64,000 nucleotides of DNA from Cristatella mucedo (taxonomy: Eukaryota > Bryozoa > Phylactolaemata > Cristatellidae), in NCBI GenBank assembly GCA_009760855.2, contig WPIO01000043.1, forward strand, positions 248,001-312,000, read 5' to 3'. The position numbers and the translations under genes are program-made. The notes under the pieces are model-generated. The model saw nothing but the letters and a program-made list of their open reading frames with translations, was not told the DNA's origin and searched no databases. This document shows, in pieces, positions 20,021 to 30,540 of the stretch; the stretch's first letter is position 1, and the number at the start of each line of letters is the position of its first letter.

Positions 20021-20523
20021 TGCACGCGGTCCCGGCAAAGTGATCTGCCAATGCAAACTTGAAGTAGGTCGGCGTAGCGTGTGAGGTATTTCTGCCTTCA
20101 CGGTCGAAGCGGAGCCCTAGTTCTATAATAAAAGCCTAGGCTCCGGTTCGGGCTCCTTCGTTTTATGTGGGTCGTTCCCCACGATAGACGTAGGTAGCCT
20201 AGTGCGGGACGTATTTGCCCCGCAAGCGTGCTTGTGCAGTGAGCCTGCGAGGAGTGCAGAGGATAAATCTGAGCTCGACGCGCAGCGACGTTGTGCGCTT
20301 GCCAGCAAAGCTCAGTACAAATTTTCTATGCGTGTGTATCGTTTTGCCATTCCCGTCGCGAACTCACGACCCCCTTAGTAACGATGAGTAGGTCGGCGCA
20401 AGAAACGCTCATTTCGAGGTGGTCTGCTTCTTGTGACTAGGCGTGCACTGAAGCGCATTCAGCCGTAGGCCACGCCGCCACTCGGTACTCGGCAGATTGC
20501 GCTTACTCCGCCGAGCCTTCGGC
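20021..20523 (+). repeat. 5' LTR of Gypsy-1
   Basis: About 500 bp alignable over its whole length with 25705-26207: GGTCCCGGCAAAGTGATCTG, GTGAGGTATTTCTGCC, GGGTCGTTCCCCAC, GAGCCTGCGAGGAGTG, AATCTGAGCTCGACGCG, CTCCGCCGAGCCTTCGGC. A TATA-like TATAATAAAA lies at about 20124. The two LTRs differ at many positions, so the insertion is old. Confidence 0.85.
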
Positions 20524-20527
20524 GCTT

Positions 20528-20544
20528 CGGTGCCCGAACGGGAC
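20528..20544 (+). promoter_or_regulatory. Primer binding site (Lys-tRNA-like)
   Basis: CGGTGCCCGAACGGGAC lies immediately after the 5' LTR. It resembles the complement of the tRNA-Lys(UUU) 3' end (TGGCGCCCGAACAGGGAC in many animals), with small differences. This is where minus-strand DNA synthesis would be primed. Confidence 0.65.
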
Positions 20545-21289
20545 TTGTCAGACTAACTACAAGTCAGACTAATTACAAGCAAATTGCAAGTGCAATACTA
20601 GGACGAGAAATTCCGCAAGAGTTGGTTTGCTAGGGTGAGGTCTCCTGAATCAGACTTGCAAGCGGGTAAGTTAGATCGAGAGTACGAGCTTTCTTGGATC
20701 TTGCGGAATAGGGACATTTATTAAAACCGACCGGAGGAACTATCTAGGAACTACCCACCATGAGCCAGTCTCGGCAATAAGAAGCGGGTAGTAGGAGCGG
20801 TGGCGCTGACGCTAGTCAAGCGCTTAACTTAATACATTTTAATGGAATGTCTGGAAATGACGACGACAGAGGTCGCGCTGCCAAAAGTTACTGTCGAAGC
20901 GCAAGCTCGGCAGCAGCCGGTGCCCCAACAACCAGTGCCCGAAGATGCGTTTCCGCCTTATGTTCTCGAAGAGTTTGCCTGTTGCAACTCTCCGAACTTT
21001 GTGCCGCGTTTCTCCTGCGGAAAGCCTGAAACCGTTATCCGGTAGCTCAAGGAGTTTAGGCTGCAGGCACGGAGCCTCGCCTTGGATGACCCCATTAAAT
21101 GTCACCGCTAAGGTTCGAACCTAGAATGGCCGGCTCGCGGAGTTTTTGACGGAGCGCAGCAAGTGGCTGGCGATCGATGGCAGGCAAGGCGCCCGATCAT
21201 GGAAATCAGGAGGTCAACCTAAACTACAGCGTGACCCAACCGCAGCAACCGGCTGACTTACCTGTCCCGCCCAGGAAAGATTCGATCCA
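20545..21289 (+). pseudogene. Gypsy-1 gag region remnant
   Basis: Position between primer site and protease indicates the gag region. A short frame starts at 20842 (MECLEMTTTEVALP, then Gln/Pro-rich) and stops at 21045. No CCHC knuckle or intact capsid motif is visible. Heavily decayed. Confidence 0.45.
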
Positions 21290-21700
21290 TGGAATTTTGC
21301 CCAATTAGGGAAAATGGCAAAACCCGCCTGAGTTCTAGTGGTTCATTCCCGACCCTTGAGTAAGACCAACGTGCCTCCAACCATCGTATTACGGTGCGTG
21401 CCCCACTGAACGGAGCAACGACCGCAGCGCTCACATATTCGGGGTAGATGTATCTCTCTTAGCGTTAGAGACCGCTAAACTAATATGGCTGCAATTTTCG
21501 TGCACCGCAGGGACAGCGTCTGGCATAGAATGGTCGTGGGCAGTGCGTCAGTACGGATCAAGTTAGGAACAGTACAGCGTATGCATCGCATTTACGTCGC
21601 TCGAAATTCTGTGCATCCGGTGCTGCTAAGCACCGACTTCCTGGCGAAGAGTAGTCCTCTCACTTTGACTTCGGGAAGCGGGCAATATTGATAGGAAATA
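21290..21700 (+). pseudogene. Gypsy-1 protease remnant
   Basis: The frame at 21485-21691 carries the C-terminal half of a retropepsin-like domain: RIKLGTVQRMHRIYVARN followed by VLLSTDFLAK, in the position of the usual I/L-L-G-x-D-F/L motif. The catalytic DTG/DSG is not recognisable. Inactive. Confidence 0.5.
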
Positions 21701-22103
21701 AACGCCTTCAGCTGGTGGGGCCCCCAGTGTTACGGAGGAGGCGGCTCACCGTGAGGAAGCTAACTCCGGTCAAGGTCGGGCCTGCCTCAGAACATTTAAT
21801 CGGCTGTTCGGTCGTCTGGGATAGTAGCGGAAAACCCGTGGCAGGGGAATATCTGTTCGAGCCACGTTAGGAGAAATTCGGCAAATGGAATTTGCCGGCT
21901 GCACGTGCACTAATGTATGCCGACGCCCTAGGTATTTCAGTACGCACTGCCAATGCCTGTAGGACCAGTACTCTTGCCAGCTGGCATGAAGATTTGGCGT
22001 TTGAAAAATGCACGGGTTGCCGAAGTCTGCACGCCAGCTAACCTGCGTAGGGGCAAGGGTGCCGAGGAATGCATCAGTTCGGTAAGATCCTGAGTGATTG
22101 CCC

Positions 22104-22108
<5 letters not shown>

Positions 22109-22188
<80 letters not shown>
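22109..22188. repeat. (GA)n microsatellite inside Gypsy-1
   Basis: About 75 bp of AG repeats between the protease and reverse transcriptase remnants, probably expanded after insertion. Confidence 0.97.
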
Positions 22189-22197
22189 GCGCAGCTA

Positions 22198-22580
22198 TCC
22201 ACAGCTCTGGATAGACTTCTGCCTCACGGAGGCGAATCTCTCGGCAGCCGAGAAGGAGTTGCTAGCTCTAATACAGAGCTACGAGAAAATCTTTGCTGTC
22301 GATAATTTTCTGTTAAAGGAAACGGGAGGGATGAGTCATTTTATTGACATTGGTTGGGCCTGGCCGATAAATTAAAACCTTACCCTGTACCTCATTCGCT
22401 CAAGCCCAAGGTTTCGCGCCAGTTAGACGAGAGGCTGGAGAAGGGCGTGATTGTGCTGGCCAACACGCCTCGATCCAGACTGGCCGTTTGAGTTAGGAAG
22501 AAGGATGGTTCATATCGGTTTTGCGGGAACTACCGAAAGCTAAACTCAATGACCATTAAAGACAACTATCCCTTGCCTTG
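22198..22580 (+). pseudogene. Gypsy-1 reverse transcriptase, N-terminal part
   Basis: Translations show the N-terminal RT landmarks of Ty3/Gypsy: ELLALIQSYEKIFA, HFIDIGWAWPI, a RLEKGVI-like motif, [17 protein letters not shown] and DNYPLP. In-frame stops are present. The domain is cut by a LINE A insertion at about 22582 and resumes at about 22900. Confidence 0.75.
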
Positions 22581-22581
22581 G

Positions 22582-22898
22582 CATGTATCTCCGTCTGTAG
22601 CTCCACAAAGTCATAAAGACCATGTGGGTGTTACGCAGGAGAGTTTTGTATAGCACACTCACAGCGTAAGCGGCTTTCGGTACGCATTCGGTAGTCAACA
22701 GATTTCGTCTCACGCAACAAAGAGAAAGAGGGAAGCATAGCAGAGTCACGAGAGCAGTTGATGTAGTGAGTAGCATAGAAGTAGCAGCTCAGGACCGCTG
22801 AAAAGGATGTGCCATAGTCGGCAGTAGGAGAGTAGTAGTCGTTGCGTAAGAATTGTGGAAGCGAGTTCCGCAGTCTAGGACCTGCAGAGCTTAAGCTT
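22582..22898 (-). mobile_element. LINE family A inserted in Gypsy-1 RT
   Basis: Plus-strand CATGTATCTCCGTCTGTAGC through CCTGCAGAGCTTAAGC is the reverse complement of the LINE A 3' end. Gypsy RT motifs flank both sides (DNYPLP before, LLGGAKYFSTL after). 5'-truncated at about 315 bp. Confidence 0.85.
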
Positions 22899-22899
22899 C

Positions 22900-23530
22900 T
22901 TAAGCCAGATGAGGTGTGCCAATTGCTAGGCGGTGCAAAGTATTTCAGCACGCTTGAGCCTCAGGTTATTGGCGAATATTATTGCTTCCGAAAAGTAAAT
23001 TGAAGACGGCGTTTCAATTTATTGTGCTCAAGTTTCAATCTGGAAAATTTGCCTGCGTAATGGCCCTGGCACTATTCAATCTGCCATGGATCTCTGCTTG
23101 TCGAAACTGTAGTGGGAAATCTGTCTGATTTAAATCGATGATTTGTTAACATTCTCGCGTATGTCTGAATGTCGAGTGCGTCACCTTGAGAGCATGACGC
23201 ACGCGCTCGATCGACTACAGTAGTACGGATTAAAGTTAAAGCCTTAGAAGTGCCACGTCGCACAGCCGTAGGTGCACTTACTCGGTCATATTTTATTCGG
23301 CCGCAGGAATGCAGCCAGACCCTGACAACATAGCGAAGGTAAGAGATTATTCTCTCCCTAGGAATGTATCAGCAATCGGAAAGTACCTAGGTTTAGCCTC
23401 TTACTACTGTAAGTTTATAGCACACTTTGCCACTATTTCAGTGATACTAAACAAATTAATATGCAAGGGAGAGGATTTTTAAATGGTCGCCAGAGTGTGA
23501 TGAAGCGTTTGTGGAATTATGCTGACGTCT
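22900..23530 (+). pseudogene. Gypsy-1 reverse transcriptase, C-terminal part
   Basis: Resumes with QLLGGAKYFSTLE, the usual ..LGGAKYFSTLDL motif. The following palm region, including the YLDD box, is destroyed by frameshifts and substitutions; a GLASYYCKFIAHFA-like segment is traceable near 23390-23440. Confidence 0.6.
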
Positions 23531-23537
23531 AAGCTCG

Positions 23538-23760
23538 GTGCCCATCTTAAATTTTCCTGATTTTGAGCTACCATTCTGTATCAGCACTGATGCGAGTGGG
23601 CTAGCTCTAGGTGCGGTACTTGGTAAGGTACGGGAAGTGAAGGAATATTCCGTAGCATACTTTAGCCGAACACTGAATAAGATTGAGACTTATTATTCAA
23701 CTATCGAGAGACAAGCGTTTGAAGCAATCACCTCGGTACTGCATTTTCGGCGCTAAGTGT
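23538..23760 (+). pseudogene. Gypsy-1 RNase H domain remnant
   Basis: An open frame of 72 codons shows the Ty3/Gypsy RNase H signature: PILNFPDFELPFCISTDASG, LGAVLG, VAYFSRTLNKIE, YYSTIERQAFEAI. This is the best-preserved coding stretch of the element. Confidence 0.82.
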
Positions 23761-23959
23761 ATCAAAGGTGTATTGTGACCACTAGCCATTGTCGTGGGTG
23801 CTCAAAGAAACATCCGACTCAACTAGGCTCATAAAATGGGGTCTTGCGCTCCAGAAGTATTGCCTGGAAATAGTTTATACCGATCCAAATAGGCCAACGC
23901 AAACACTGACGTATCTTCACGCCTAGATCCTTCAGTCCGGATCGACGTAACGGCAGCGG

Positions 23960-24488
23960 CGGCCCGTGCAGACCCCGACACAAAGCAGGGATTCTCTCCT
24001 CGACTCTACAATACTGTCTTTGAGTGGCCAGTCATATACCGATCGGCCGCCAGAACATAAGAGATATTCGGCGCACAGTCTGAGACGTTCGCATTGCACA
24101 CGAACTGGTTTAATATACAGCACTGTTCCTCGGCAAAGGAGCAGACATCCGGTCATCCCGCCTTTCCTAACGGAAGAGATACTGAAGGACTGCCACGGTG
24201 GATTGTTTGGCACCACCTCAGGGTCAGGGTCGTGGTCTCAGCGAACACTGAGTAAGATTCAGGATCATTGCTTCTGGCCCGATACGGTGAAACAGGGGAA
24301 TGGCTGGGTGGAAACATGTGTGGAATGTCACTCGCGAAAACCCCGGTCGAAGCACCTGAGGTTACCATTGCGTATCTTACCCGTGGAACGGCCCTTTCAA
24401 AGGGTAGCCATAAACGCGATGGGCTCCTTACCTGTCACAAAAGCAGGCAATCTACTTGTCATGAGCGATTACCTAAGTGGCCAGAGGT
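23960..24488 (+). pseudogene. Gypsy-1 integrase, zinc finger and core start
   Basis: The frame to 24493 contains ILKDCHGGLFG, CFWPDTV and CVECHSRKP (the CxxC half of the HHCC finger), then PFQRVAINAMGSLPVTKAGN and LLVMSDYL. The family's first catalytic Asp (usually VAIDVMGPLP) reads Asn here. A SINE2 copy interrupts the core at 24489. Confidence 0.78.
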
Positions 24489-24664
24489 TGTGAACCGTGA
24501 TGGTGCACTAGGTAAAGCAGCTGCTTCTCACGACATTGGCCCTGATGTCGTGGGTTCTAATCCTGTGGTGGGCGATCCTTTATCTCCACTGCAACCGGTG
24601 GTGATAGCCTTAAACGCTCTTCTGTCGCTGTACAAAAAAGGCTGTTAAATCAGCTAGTATTTAT
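24489..24664 (+). mobile_element. SINE2 inserted in Gypsy-1 integrase
   Basis: GTGAACCGTGATGGTGCACTAGG...GTCGTGGGTTCTAATCCTG...GGTGGTGATAGCC...AAGGCTGTTAAATCAGC is the SINE2 body with a B-box-like GGGTTCTAATCC. The integrase frame continues after it (AAGGCTAGGACGATACC). Confidence 0.85.
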
Positions 24665-25428
24665 TTTAATTTAAGGCTAGGACGATACCTGACCGGAAAG
24701 CCCAGACGAGTGCGAGGGCCTTCGTGGAATATCGTGTGTCGACCTGGGGTCCGGAGCAGATAATTTCTGACCGAGGCCAAAATTTCATTTCGAGGTTGGT
24801 AGAGCGAGTCCACAGGTTGATAAGTATTAACCAACTTTGAACTTATCCCTACCACCCCGAAACAGATGGCTTAGCTTAACGGTTCAACCGGACCTTAATA
24901 GAGATGCTGTCTATGTTCGTTAGTAGCCGGTAGAGCGACTGGGATGCGTACGTACCATATGCGTTACTCGCATATCGTACGAGCTTGCATGAGTCTATTA
25001 AAACTGCACCGTTTCAATTGATGCATGGTCGAGAGGCCCGCCTCCCGATCGACCTGGTTCTTTCTTTCGACAACGAACCTGCCACGGCCGAGAAAAATAA
25101 TGCACGGGCGGTCCACGACCGATTGCTCGATGCGTGGAACGCTGCCCGTTCAGCCACCTGCTCGAAGAAAAGCGGCAGAAACTGTGTTATCACGGTGGGG
25201 GGGGGGGGCAGCCAAGCGACGCTCAAGGAGGGCGATCGCGTATACATTTTCACACCAAAGCCACGTGCAGCAAGGACGTGGAAGCTAAAGCATGTTTTGC
25301 ATGGTCTTTTCCGTATAAAGTCTCATACTGAAACAAATTTTCTTGTTGTAGATGAGGACAACGGTAGAGAGCAGTTTGTACCTGTGCAAGCCTGCATGGA
25401 TACGCCCATCACCTCTCTACGAACATGA
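24665..25428 (+). pseudogene. Gypsy-1 integrase, core and C-terminal part
   Basis: Traceable motifs: GPEQIISDRGQNFIS, a YPYHPETDG-like stretch, FNRTLIEML, LLAYRTSLHESIKTAPFQLM, HGREARLPIDLVL, then a chromodomain-less tail with LKEGDRVYIFTPKP and KLKHVLHGLFRI. The last 147 codons (24985-25428) are open. A run of 12 G at about 25197 lies inside them. Confidence 0.8.
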
Positions 25429-25704
25429 GAATCTACCGAAGGCATCGACTATAGTGGAGGACGAACGGCATATCAAAGAACCGGCATTTTCAATCACAGC
25501 CACATTCGTGGCTGCGTATGTACTTTCGCCTTAGAGAAGCATGCAAGTGTTGGTGGCCGCATCGTCGCTCCTAACGACGAGGAGCGGACGAGCAAACACG
25601 CGTGCTACAACACCGAGATGAAGGTCCCGTTATTAACTGCGGGCCCCCCAGCATGAATGGCGACCAAACTCACGGCTTCAGTTCAGTTAAATGATTTCCG
25701 CTAG

Positions 25705-26207
25705 CCCACGTGGTCCCAGCATAGGGATCTGCCGATGCAAAATAGAAGTAGTTCGGCGTAGTGTGTGAGGTATCCTGCCATCACGGTGGAAGCCGAGCCC
25801 TAGTTTTCCACTTCGGTTCCGGCTCGGGCTCTTCCGCCTTATCTGGGTCGTTCGTTCTCCACATTAGACATAGGTTGCCTAAGTGTGGGGACGTATTTCC
25901 CCCGCAGGCCTGGTTAAGCTGTTGTGAGCCTGCGAGGAGTGTGGATGATGAATCTGAGCTCGACGCGAAGCGACAGTAATCGCTTGCGAAGGAAGCTAAG
26001 TAAATCCTCCTATTCGTGCGCCTCGCTTTCTCATTCACGCCGCTATCTCATGACCCAATTTGTAACGATTAGTAGGTCAAAGCCAGAAGCACTCATTTCG
26101 TGGTGGCCTGCTTATTTCGCATTGGCGTGCACCGAACCGCATTTGGCCGTAGGCTACGTCGCCGCTCGTTAAGCGGCAGGTTACGCCTACTCCGCCGAGC
26201 CTTCGGC
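25705..26207 (+). repeat. 3' LTR of Gypsy-1
   Basis: Partner of 20021-20523. No clear polypurine tract is visible just before it. Differences from the 5' LTR are scattered, consistent with age. Confidence 0.83.
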
Positions 26208-26299
26208 TTTGCAGAAGGTTACTTGAAGCTAGCTATTTTATTACGGTTATGCAAAGGGCGTTTGCGGTTGAACCATTGCGGAGAGACGTATTTGGTAGC

Positions 26300-26665
26300 A
26301 AATGGACGATTTCGTGTCTAGCCACAAGGTGAAAGTAAGATGCATAGAAGACCAGTCAAGGAAGTGAGTATCAAGGAAGTAGTAGATCAGGACGGTTGGA
26401 AAGAATGCGCCACATGCAGCTGGAGAGTAGACGTCGTTACGTACGAATGGCGGAAGTGAGGTCCGCATTCCAGGACCTGCAGAGCAATTACTGAGTTTAT
26501 TTAAGTGAAGGAGTGGGGCCGCTAATATATCATCCATAGCGGACCTGAGGGCGCGAGGAGGCTGTAATGAGTGCAGTATTTCAGCTAGGTATTAAGGAAC
26601 CGCGCTGAGGTGGGTATCGTTCGTCAGCGTAAGAACTTCACTCTGGATTCGGCGATCAACCGGAA
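26300..26665 (-). mobile_element. LINE family A, degraded
   Basis: Minus-strand frame 26247-26537 (NCSAGPGMRTSLPPFVRNDV) is the LINE A C-terminal remnant. GTTCCGCATTCCAGGACCTGCAGAG matches other copies. Confidence 0.75.
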
Positions 26666-27300
26666 GTCATCAAAGCCCCCTAAGGAAAGTAAACTCAGTC
26701 AAACTCCTGATATTTTTAAATTTGCACTGCAGCCATATTTACCAAATAGATTTGAGAAAAGGATTTTTGTGAAGAGGAAGCTTGAACAGCATTTTAAAAG
26801 GTACGGGTCGACTAAAAATCTGGCGAATTTCACATTCGTATTTGGAGTCTCGCCCAGAAGTTTAAAAAGTCAAGGTTTGTTATATTTTTTACTGATCCTT
26901 GATATCCGTGATATCTCAGATATTGACGTGAGTCCACATCGTAAATTAGAAAGCGAGTCAAAAACATAGGGGATTTTACTGAGGTTTATTCGCAAGTGCG
27001 CAAAGTCGCTGTGCGTCTAGTGTTACGTTACTGTGTCTCCGACTGCAGCAGCTCTAGTGGAGTCTCACGGAGACACGAAGACAGGAGCGGGTGAACGTGA
27101 GCGTTTAACGAGACTCCACTTTATTCCCCAGCGGGTAAACATATGAGTTAGAGGCTGACTCACCACAGATAAGGGAGTGCATCTGTCGTGAGCAACTGTG
27201 GTGGGCCGCATGCTTAGATCAAAGGCTGCACTGAGTCAATTGCTCAACCACCTGCTGCAGGTGGGGCGTACATTAGTCGCCGAGAACAAACAGGCGCACA
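26666..27300. other. Nothing recognised
   Basis: The frame 26610-26969 overlaps the end of the LINE and has no family. A local inverted repeat exists around 27047-27125 (GTGGAGTCTCACGGAG ... AACGAGACTCCAC), which could mark a small non-autonomous DNA element; no target duplication identified. Confidence 0.4.
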
Positions 27301-27304
27301 CAAC

Positions 27305-27515
27305 AGTAGCTCAGTTTTATCTCTACACTCCTAGCACGCTCTCAACAGCACAAACGCTCTTGCAGATAGAATATGTCTCCACACTTGGGCTACCAACGTC
27401 TATAGTGGGGAACGACCGAAATAGATGTAGCTCGAACCGGAGCCTAGATCCTGACCGGGGAACTAGGGCTTCGCTTTCACCTTAATGGCAGGAATATCTC
27501 ACGCACTACAACAAG
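27305..27515 (-). repeat. Gypsy-1 LTR fragment, inverted
   Basis: Reverse complement of part of the Gypsy-1 LTR: CTCTACACTCCTAGCACGC, CCACACTTGGGCTACCAACG, GTGGGGAACGACC and CTAGGGCTTCGCTTTCACC all match. Confidence 0.8.
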
Positions 27516-27559
27516 AACTCTTGGCAAGATCGCGTGTGTGCGCACACACAAAATACAGA

Positions 27560-27740
27560 AGAAGCCACATCACACCACTTCTCGTCGACCTGCTCTCGCT
27601 ACAGGTCAAGCAACGGATTGACTTCAAGGTTTTGTAGCTCACTTTTAGGTCACTTCATTCTTTGGCTCCAGCCTATCTCTCAGATATACTCCCCCAGCAG
27701 GCCAAGCATCTTACCACCCGCTTTTCGGAATCCAACAGGT
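27560..27740 (+). mobile_element. LINE family B, RT C-terminal fragment
   Basis: ACCACTTCTCGTCGACCTGCTCTCGC...CATTCTTTGGCTCCAGCCTATC...CCGCTTTTCGGAATCC matches 39155-39310. It is cut by an inverted LINE B copy at 27741. Confidence 0.78.
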
Positions 27741-28140
27741 TAATAATATTATTAATAACAATATTGCACTTAATAAAGCGCCCTCAGAGAACTTAATCTC
27801 TTTCTAGGCGCTTTACATTTGCTGCAACGGGAAATGCAATTTAATGGTAAGTAAAATCATGCTTGAAAAAAACAAACAAAATGAATAATATGGTTAGGGG
27901 TGACATGCACACGGTCAGCATGCAAATGTGGTTAGTGGCAGCATGCACAGTGTCAGCACGCATAATCACATGAAGGACGAATCACAGGGACTCACTAAAT
28001 GCTGCCCTAAATAGGTGTGTTTTTAAGTTCCTTTTAAATGTGGTCAGGTCAAGAGATGTTCTGACGCAGGTCGGGAGGGAATTCCAGGTTTTGGGAGCAC
28101 ACAAACTAAATGCACGGTTTCCAAAGGATTTAACCGTTTT
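27741..28140 (-). mobile_element. LINE family B 3' end, inverted
   Basis: Tail first (AATAATATT, AAAGCGCCCTCAGAGAACTT, CTAGGCGCTTTACATTTGCTGC), then 3' UTR (GTTAGGGGTGACATGC) back to the RT end (CCAAAGGATTTAA). A 5'-truncated insertion into the plus-strand copy. Confidence 0.85.
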
Positions 28141-28329
28141 ATCATACTTCCGTGACTAAAAAGAAACTAATTCTCCGAGTGTACTATGTAAATGTATCAT
28201 AATTACTAACCTCAGATGTTAAAATCTTTTACTCGTAGAATCTCTTCGGAGCCTTAATCTCTGCAGCAGCGCTTACTGGCCTTCCTTGTGCACCACATAT
28301 TATTACTACATTGCTCTCATTCCTGCCCG

Positions 28330-28395
28330 ACTCTGCCTCTCATTCTCTCTATCTCTCTCACTCTCTTTCTCTCTCTCTCTCTCTCTCTGTGAATG
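28330..28395. repeat. CT-rich / (TC)n microsatellite
   Basis: TCTCTCTATCTCTCTCACTCTCTTTCTCTC and similar, about 110 bp upstream of the acceptor at 28501. Confidence 0.9.
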
Positions 28396-28501
28396 TGTGT
28401 GGGTTTCTCTTTCTGTATCTCACTCATGTCACTCATATCATGCTCACTCCTCTCTCCCTCTCTCTCTCGCATTTGTTTTGAATCCTGCCTTTTTCGTCTA
28501 G

Positions 28502-28586
28502 GTTACATGAGGCAATCACGGGCCAGCGCTACAGCAGTGATGACGAAAGCCTGACCAGTTTCTTGCTGGATCTGAACGGTCTTTTT
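28502..28586 (+). CDS. Candidate 85-bp internal exon
   Basis: A long pyrimidine tract and acceptor (CCTGCCTTTTTCGTCTAG) and a perfect donor (GTAAGT) flank 28 open codons, LHEAITGQRYSSDDES then SFLLDLNGLF, entered in phase 2 and left in phase 0. It sits between repeats and has more balanced composition than its surroundings. The HEAITGQRYSSDDE part faintly recalls the LKEALRGRRFxSDEE segment of mariner transposases, but the splice sites and the rest do not fit; I leave it unassigned. Confidence 0.42.
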
Positions 28587-28704
28587 GTAAGTATTCCCGT
28601 CCAGTTTTGGCTAAATTTCAAAATCGCCTGTGTGTTGTCCAATGTGACTTTTCAGTGTGTAGTGTAGTGCACTTTGGTTGTTCACACCTATGGCAGGTTC
28701 TTTA

Positions 28705-29225
28705 TTTACTATAAAAATAATGGTGATAATAATACATTTGATAAAGCGCCCTCGGAGAACTCAGTCTCTCACTGGGCACTTTACAATTGCTGCAAAGAAA
28801 GCATGATCCAATGGTTAGTGGTAGCATGCTCAATAAACAGTCAGAAAAACATTGTTAGAGGTGACGTGTACATGGTCACCACGCAAGTATGGTTAGTGGC
28901 AGCACGCACAGTGTCAGCACGCATAAGCACATAAAGGTCGAATGACAAGGACCCACTAAATGCTGTGATAAATAGATGCGTTATAGTATCTTTTTAAATG
29001 TGGTCAAGTCGGGAGATGTCGTGACGCAAGTTGGGAATGAGTTCCAGGCTTTGGGAGCATACGAACTAAATTCACGGTCGCCAAAGGATTTTAAGGTTTG
29101 TACTCGGTATAGGTAAACGGTTAGATTCCGAAAAGCGGTTGGTATGACGCCTAGCCTGGTGAGGGATTGGAGAAGATGTGATTCGCTAGTATGATTACAT
29201 ATGAAAACTATGTCATATGAAAAAT
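28705..29225 (-). mobile_element. LINE family B 3' part, inverted
   Basis: TTTGATAAAGCGCCCTCGGAGAACTC and 3' UTR, then the RT C-terminal frame (28981-29304 minus: YRVQTLKSFGDREFSSYAPK). Frames are broken. Confidence 0.85.
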
Positions 29226-29387
29226 AAGAATTTTTTAATAAGCAACAGACTTTTGGCAGTAACTGAGCGGGCAATGTTCTAGAAAATACATACATAACAC
29301 TCACTACCCAAGAACAAAGATAAAATAATGTGTTATGCTGCTATCGGGTGAGAGTTGTTGTCTCATTTAATAGTCTTGGATCCTGCA

Positions 29388-29452
29388 CCATCCTCCTCCT
29401 CGTCCTCCTCGTCCTCGTCCTCCTCGTCCTCCTCCACCTCCTCGTTACCTAT
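29388..29452. repeat. (TCCTCG)n microsatellite
   Basis: Imperfect CTCCTCGTCCTC repeats. A related array lies at 29768-29842. They bracket the LINE B piece at 29435-29740. Confidence 0.9.
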
Positions 29453-29745
29453 CAGATCTACTCCCCCATCAGGCTAACCATCGTACAACCCGCTTTTCTG
29501 TACGCATCCGTATACCTTAACTTCGTAACAAATTCAAATTGTTAGGAGACTGTTCCTTAAGCACTCATGCTCCCAACGCCTGGAACTCACTTTCGGCTTC
29601 CAGCACTGCAACCCCTAACTGGACGCCATTTTAAAGGAGGTCAACATGCATCTATTTTTTAAATCATTGACAACATTTATTGGGTCCATTTGATTCGTCC
29701 TTTGTCTGCTTATACATGCTAGTATAGTAATACTACTACTAATAT
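29435..29745 (+). mobile_element. LINE family B, degraded
   Basis: ACCTATCAGATCTACTCCCCCATCAGG...CAACCCGCTTTTCTG...AACGCCTGGAACTC...TTTATTGGGTCCATTTGATTCGTCC follows the LINE B order. The tail is missing. Confidence 0.65.
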
Positions 29746-29767
29746 TATTGATACATTTGATATAGCA

Positions 29768-29842
29768 ATCTCCTCGTCCTCGTCCTCGTCCTCCTCGTCC
29801 TCCTCCACCTCCTTCACCTCCTTCACCTCCTCCTTCTCCTCG
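29768..29842. repeat. (CTCCTCGTC)n microsatellite
   Basis: Second CT/CG-rich array, grading into CTCCTTCACC repeats at its right end. Confidence 0.9.
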
Positions 29843-29984
29843 CTTCAAATGCCATGAAAAGCCTCGCAGCTCTGAAGCAGACATGCTCTGGAGTGTCAGC
29901 TCGTTTATCAGTGACTTTATCGTCAGTAGAATCGTGCCACAGCACATTTCCTAGCGGGGGAGGGGTGGGGGCCTGACATTCCCT

Positions 29985-30125
29985 GCACTTTGCCGGTTCG
30001 AGCTCCGTCTATTTTGGTCGTTTTCCACAATAGACGTTGGTATCCTAAGTGTGGAGACATATTCCCTCTGCAAGCGCGTTTGTGCAGTTGAGAGCGTGCT
30101 AGGAGTGTGGAGATAAACCTTAGGT
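29985..30125 (+). repeat. Gypsy-1 LTR fragment
   Basis: TTTGGTCGTTTTCCACAATAGACGTTGG...CTAAGTGTGGAGACATATT...GTGCTAGGAGTGTGGAGATAAA matches the middle of the Gypsy-1 LTR. Confidence 0.75.
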
Positions 30126-30134
30126 TACCAATAC

Positions 30135-30525
30135 ATCGTTCAAGCTTCAAATCCTTTGGAGACCGAGCATTTAGTTCGCATGTTCCCAAAGCTTTGAACT
30201 CCCTCCCGACTTGCGTCAGAAAATCCCTGACTTCACCACATTTAAAAATAACTTAAAAACACACCTATTTATGAAATCATTTAATGGGTCCCTGTGATTC
30301 ATCATTCATGTTCTTATGCATGCTGACAATGTACGTGCTGCCACTAACCAAATTTGCATGCTGACCGTGTGCATGTCACCCCTAACTATGTCATTCATGT
30401 TGTTTATCAAGCATGATAATACCATTCAATTGCATTTCCCTTCACAGCAAATGTAAAGCAGCTAGAAAGAGATTGAGCTTTATGAGGGATCTTTAGCAAG
30501 TGCATTATTATTGTTATTATTATAA
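30135..30525 (+). mobile_element. LINE family B 3' end
   Basis: Begins at AAATCCTTTGGAGACCG. A full 3' UTR follows (CATGCTGACAATG, CACCCCTAACTATG), ending in CTAGAAAGAGATTGAGC and TTATTATTGTTATTATTAT. Confidence 0.87.
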
Positions 30526-30540
30526 GAATTACAAAATTCT

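Noticed and set aside
22109-22375. 93-codon frame starting in the GA repeat as a new gene
   Set aside because: After the Arg-Glu repeat it is the N-terminal reverse transcriptase region of Gypsy-1.
28502-28586. Mariner transposase fragment
   Set aside because: Only about 12 residues look mariner-like, the rest does not, and flanking splice sites argue for a host exon.
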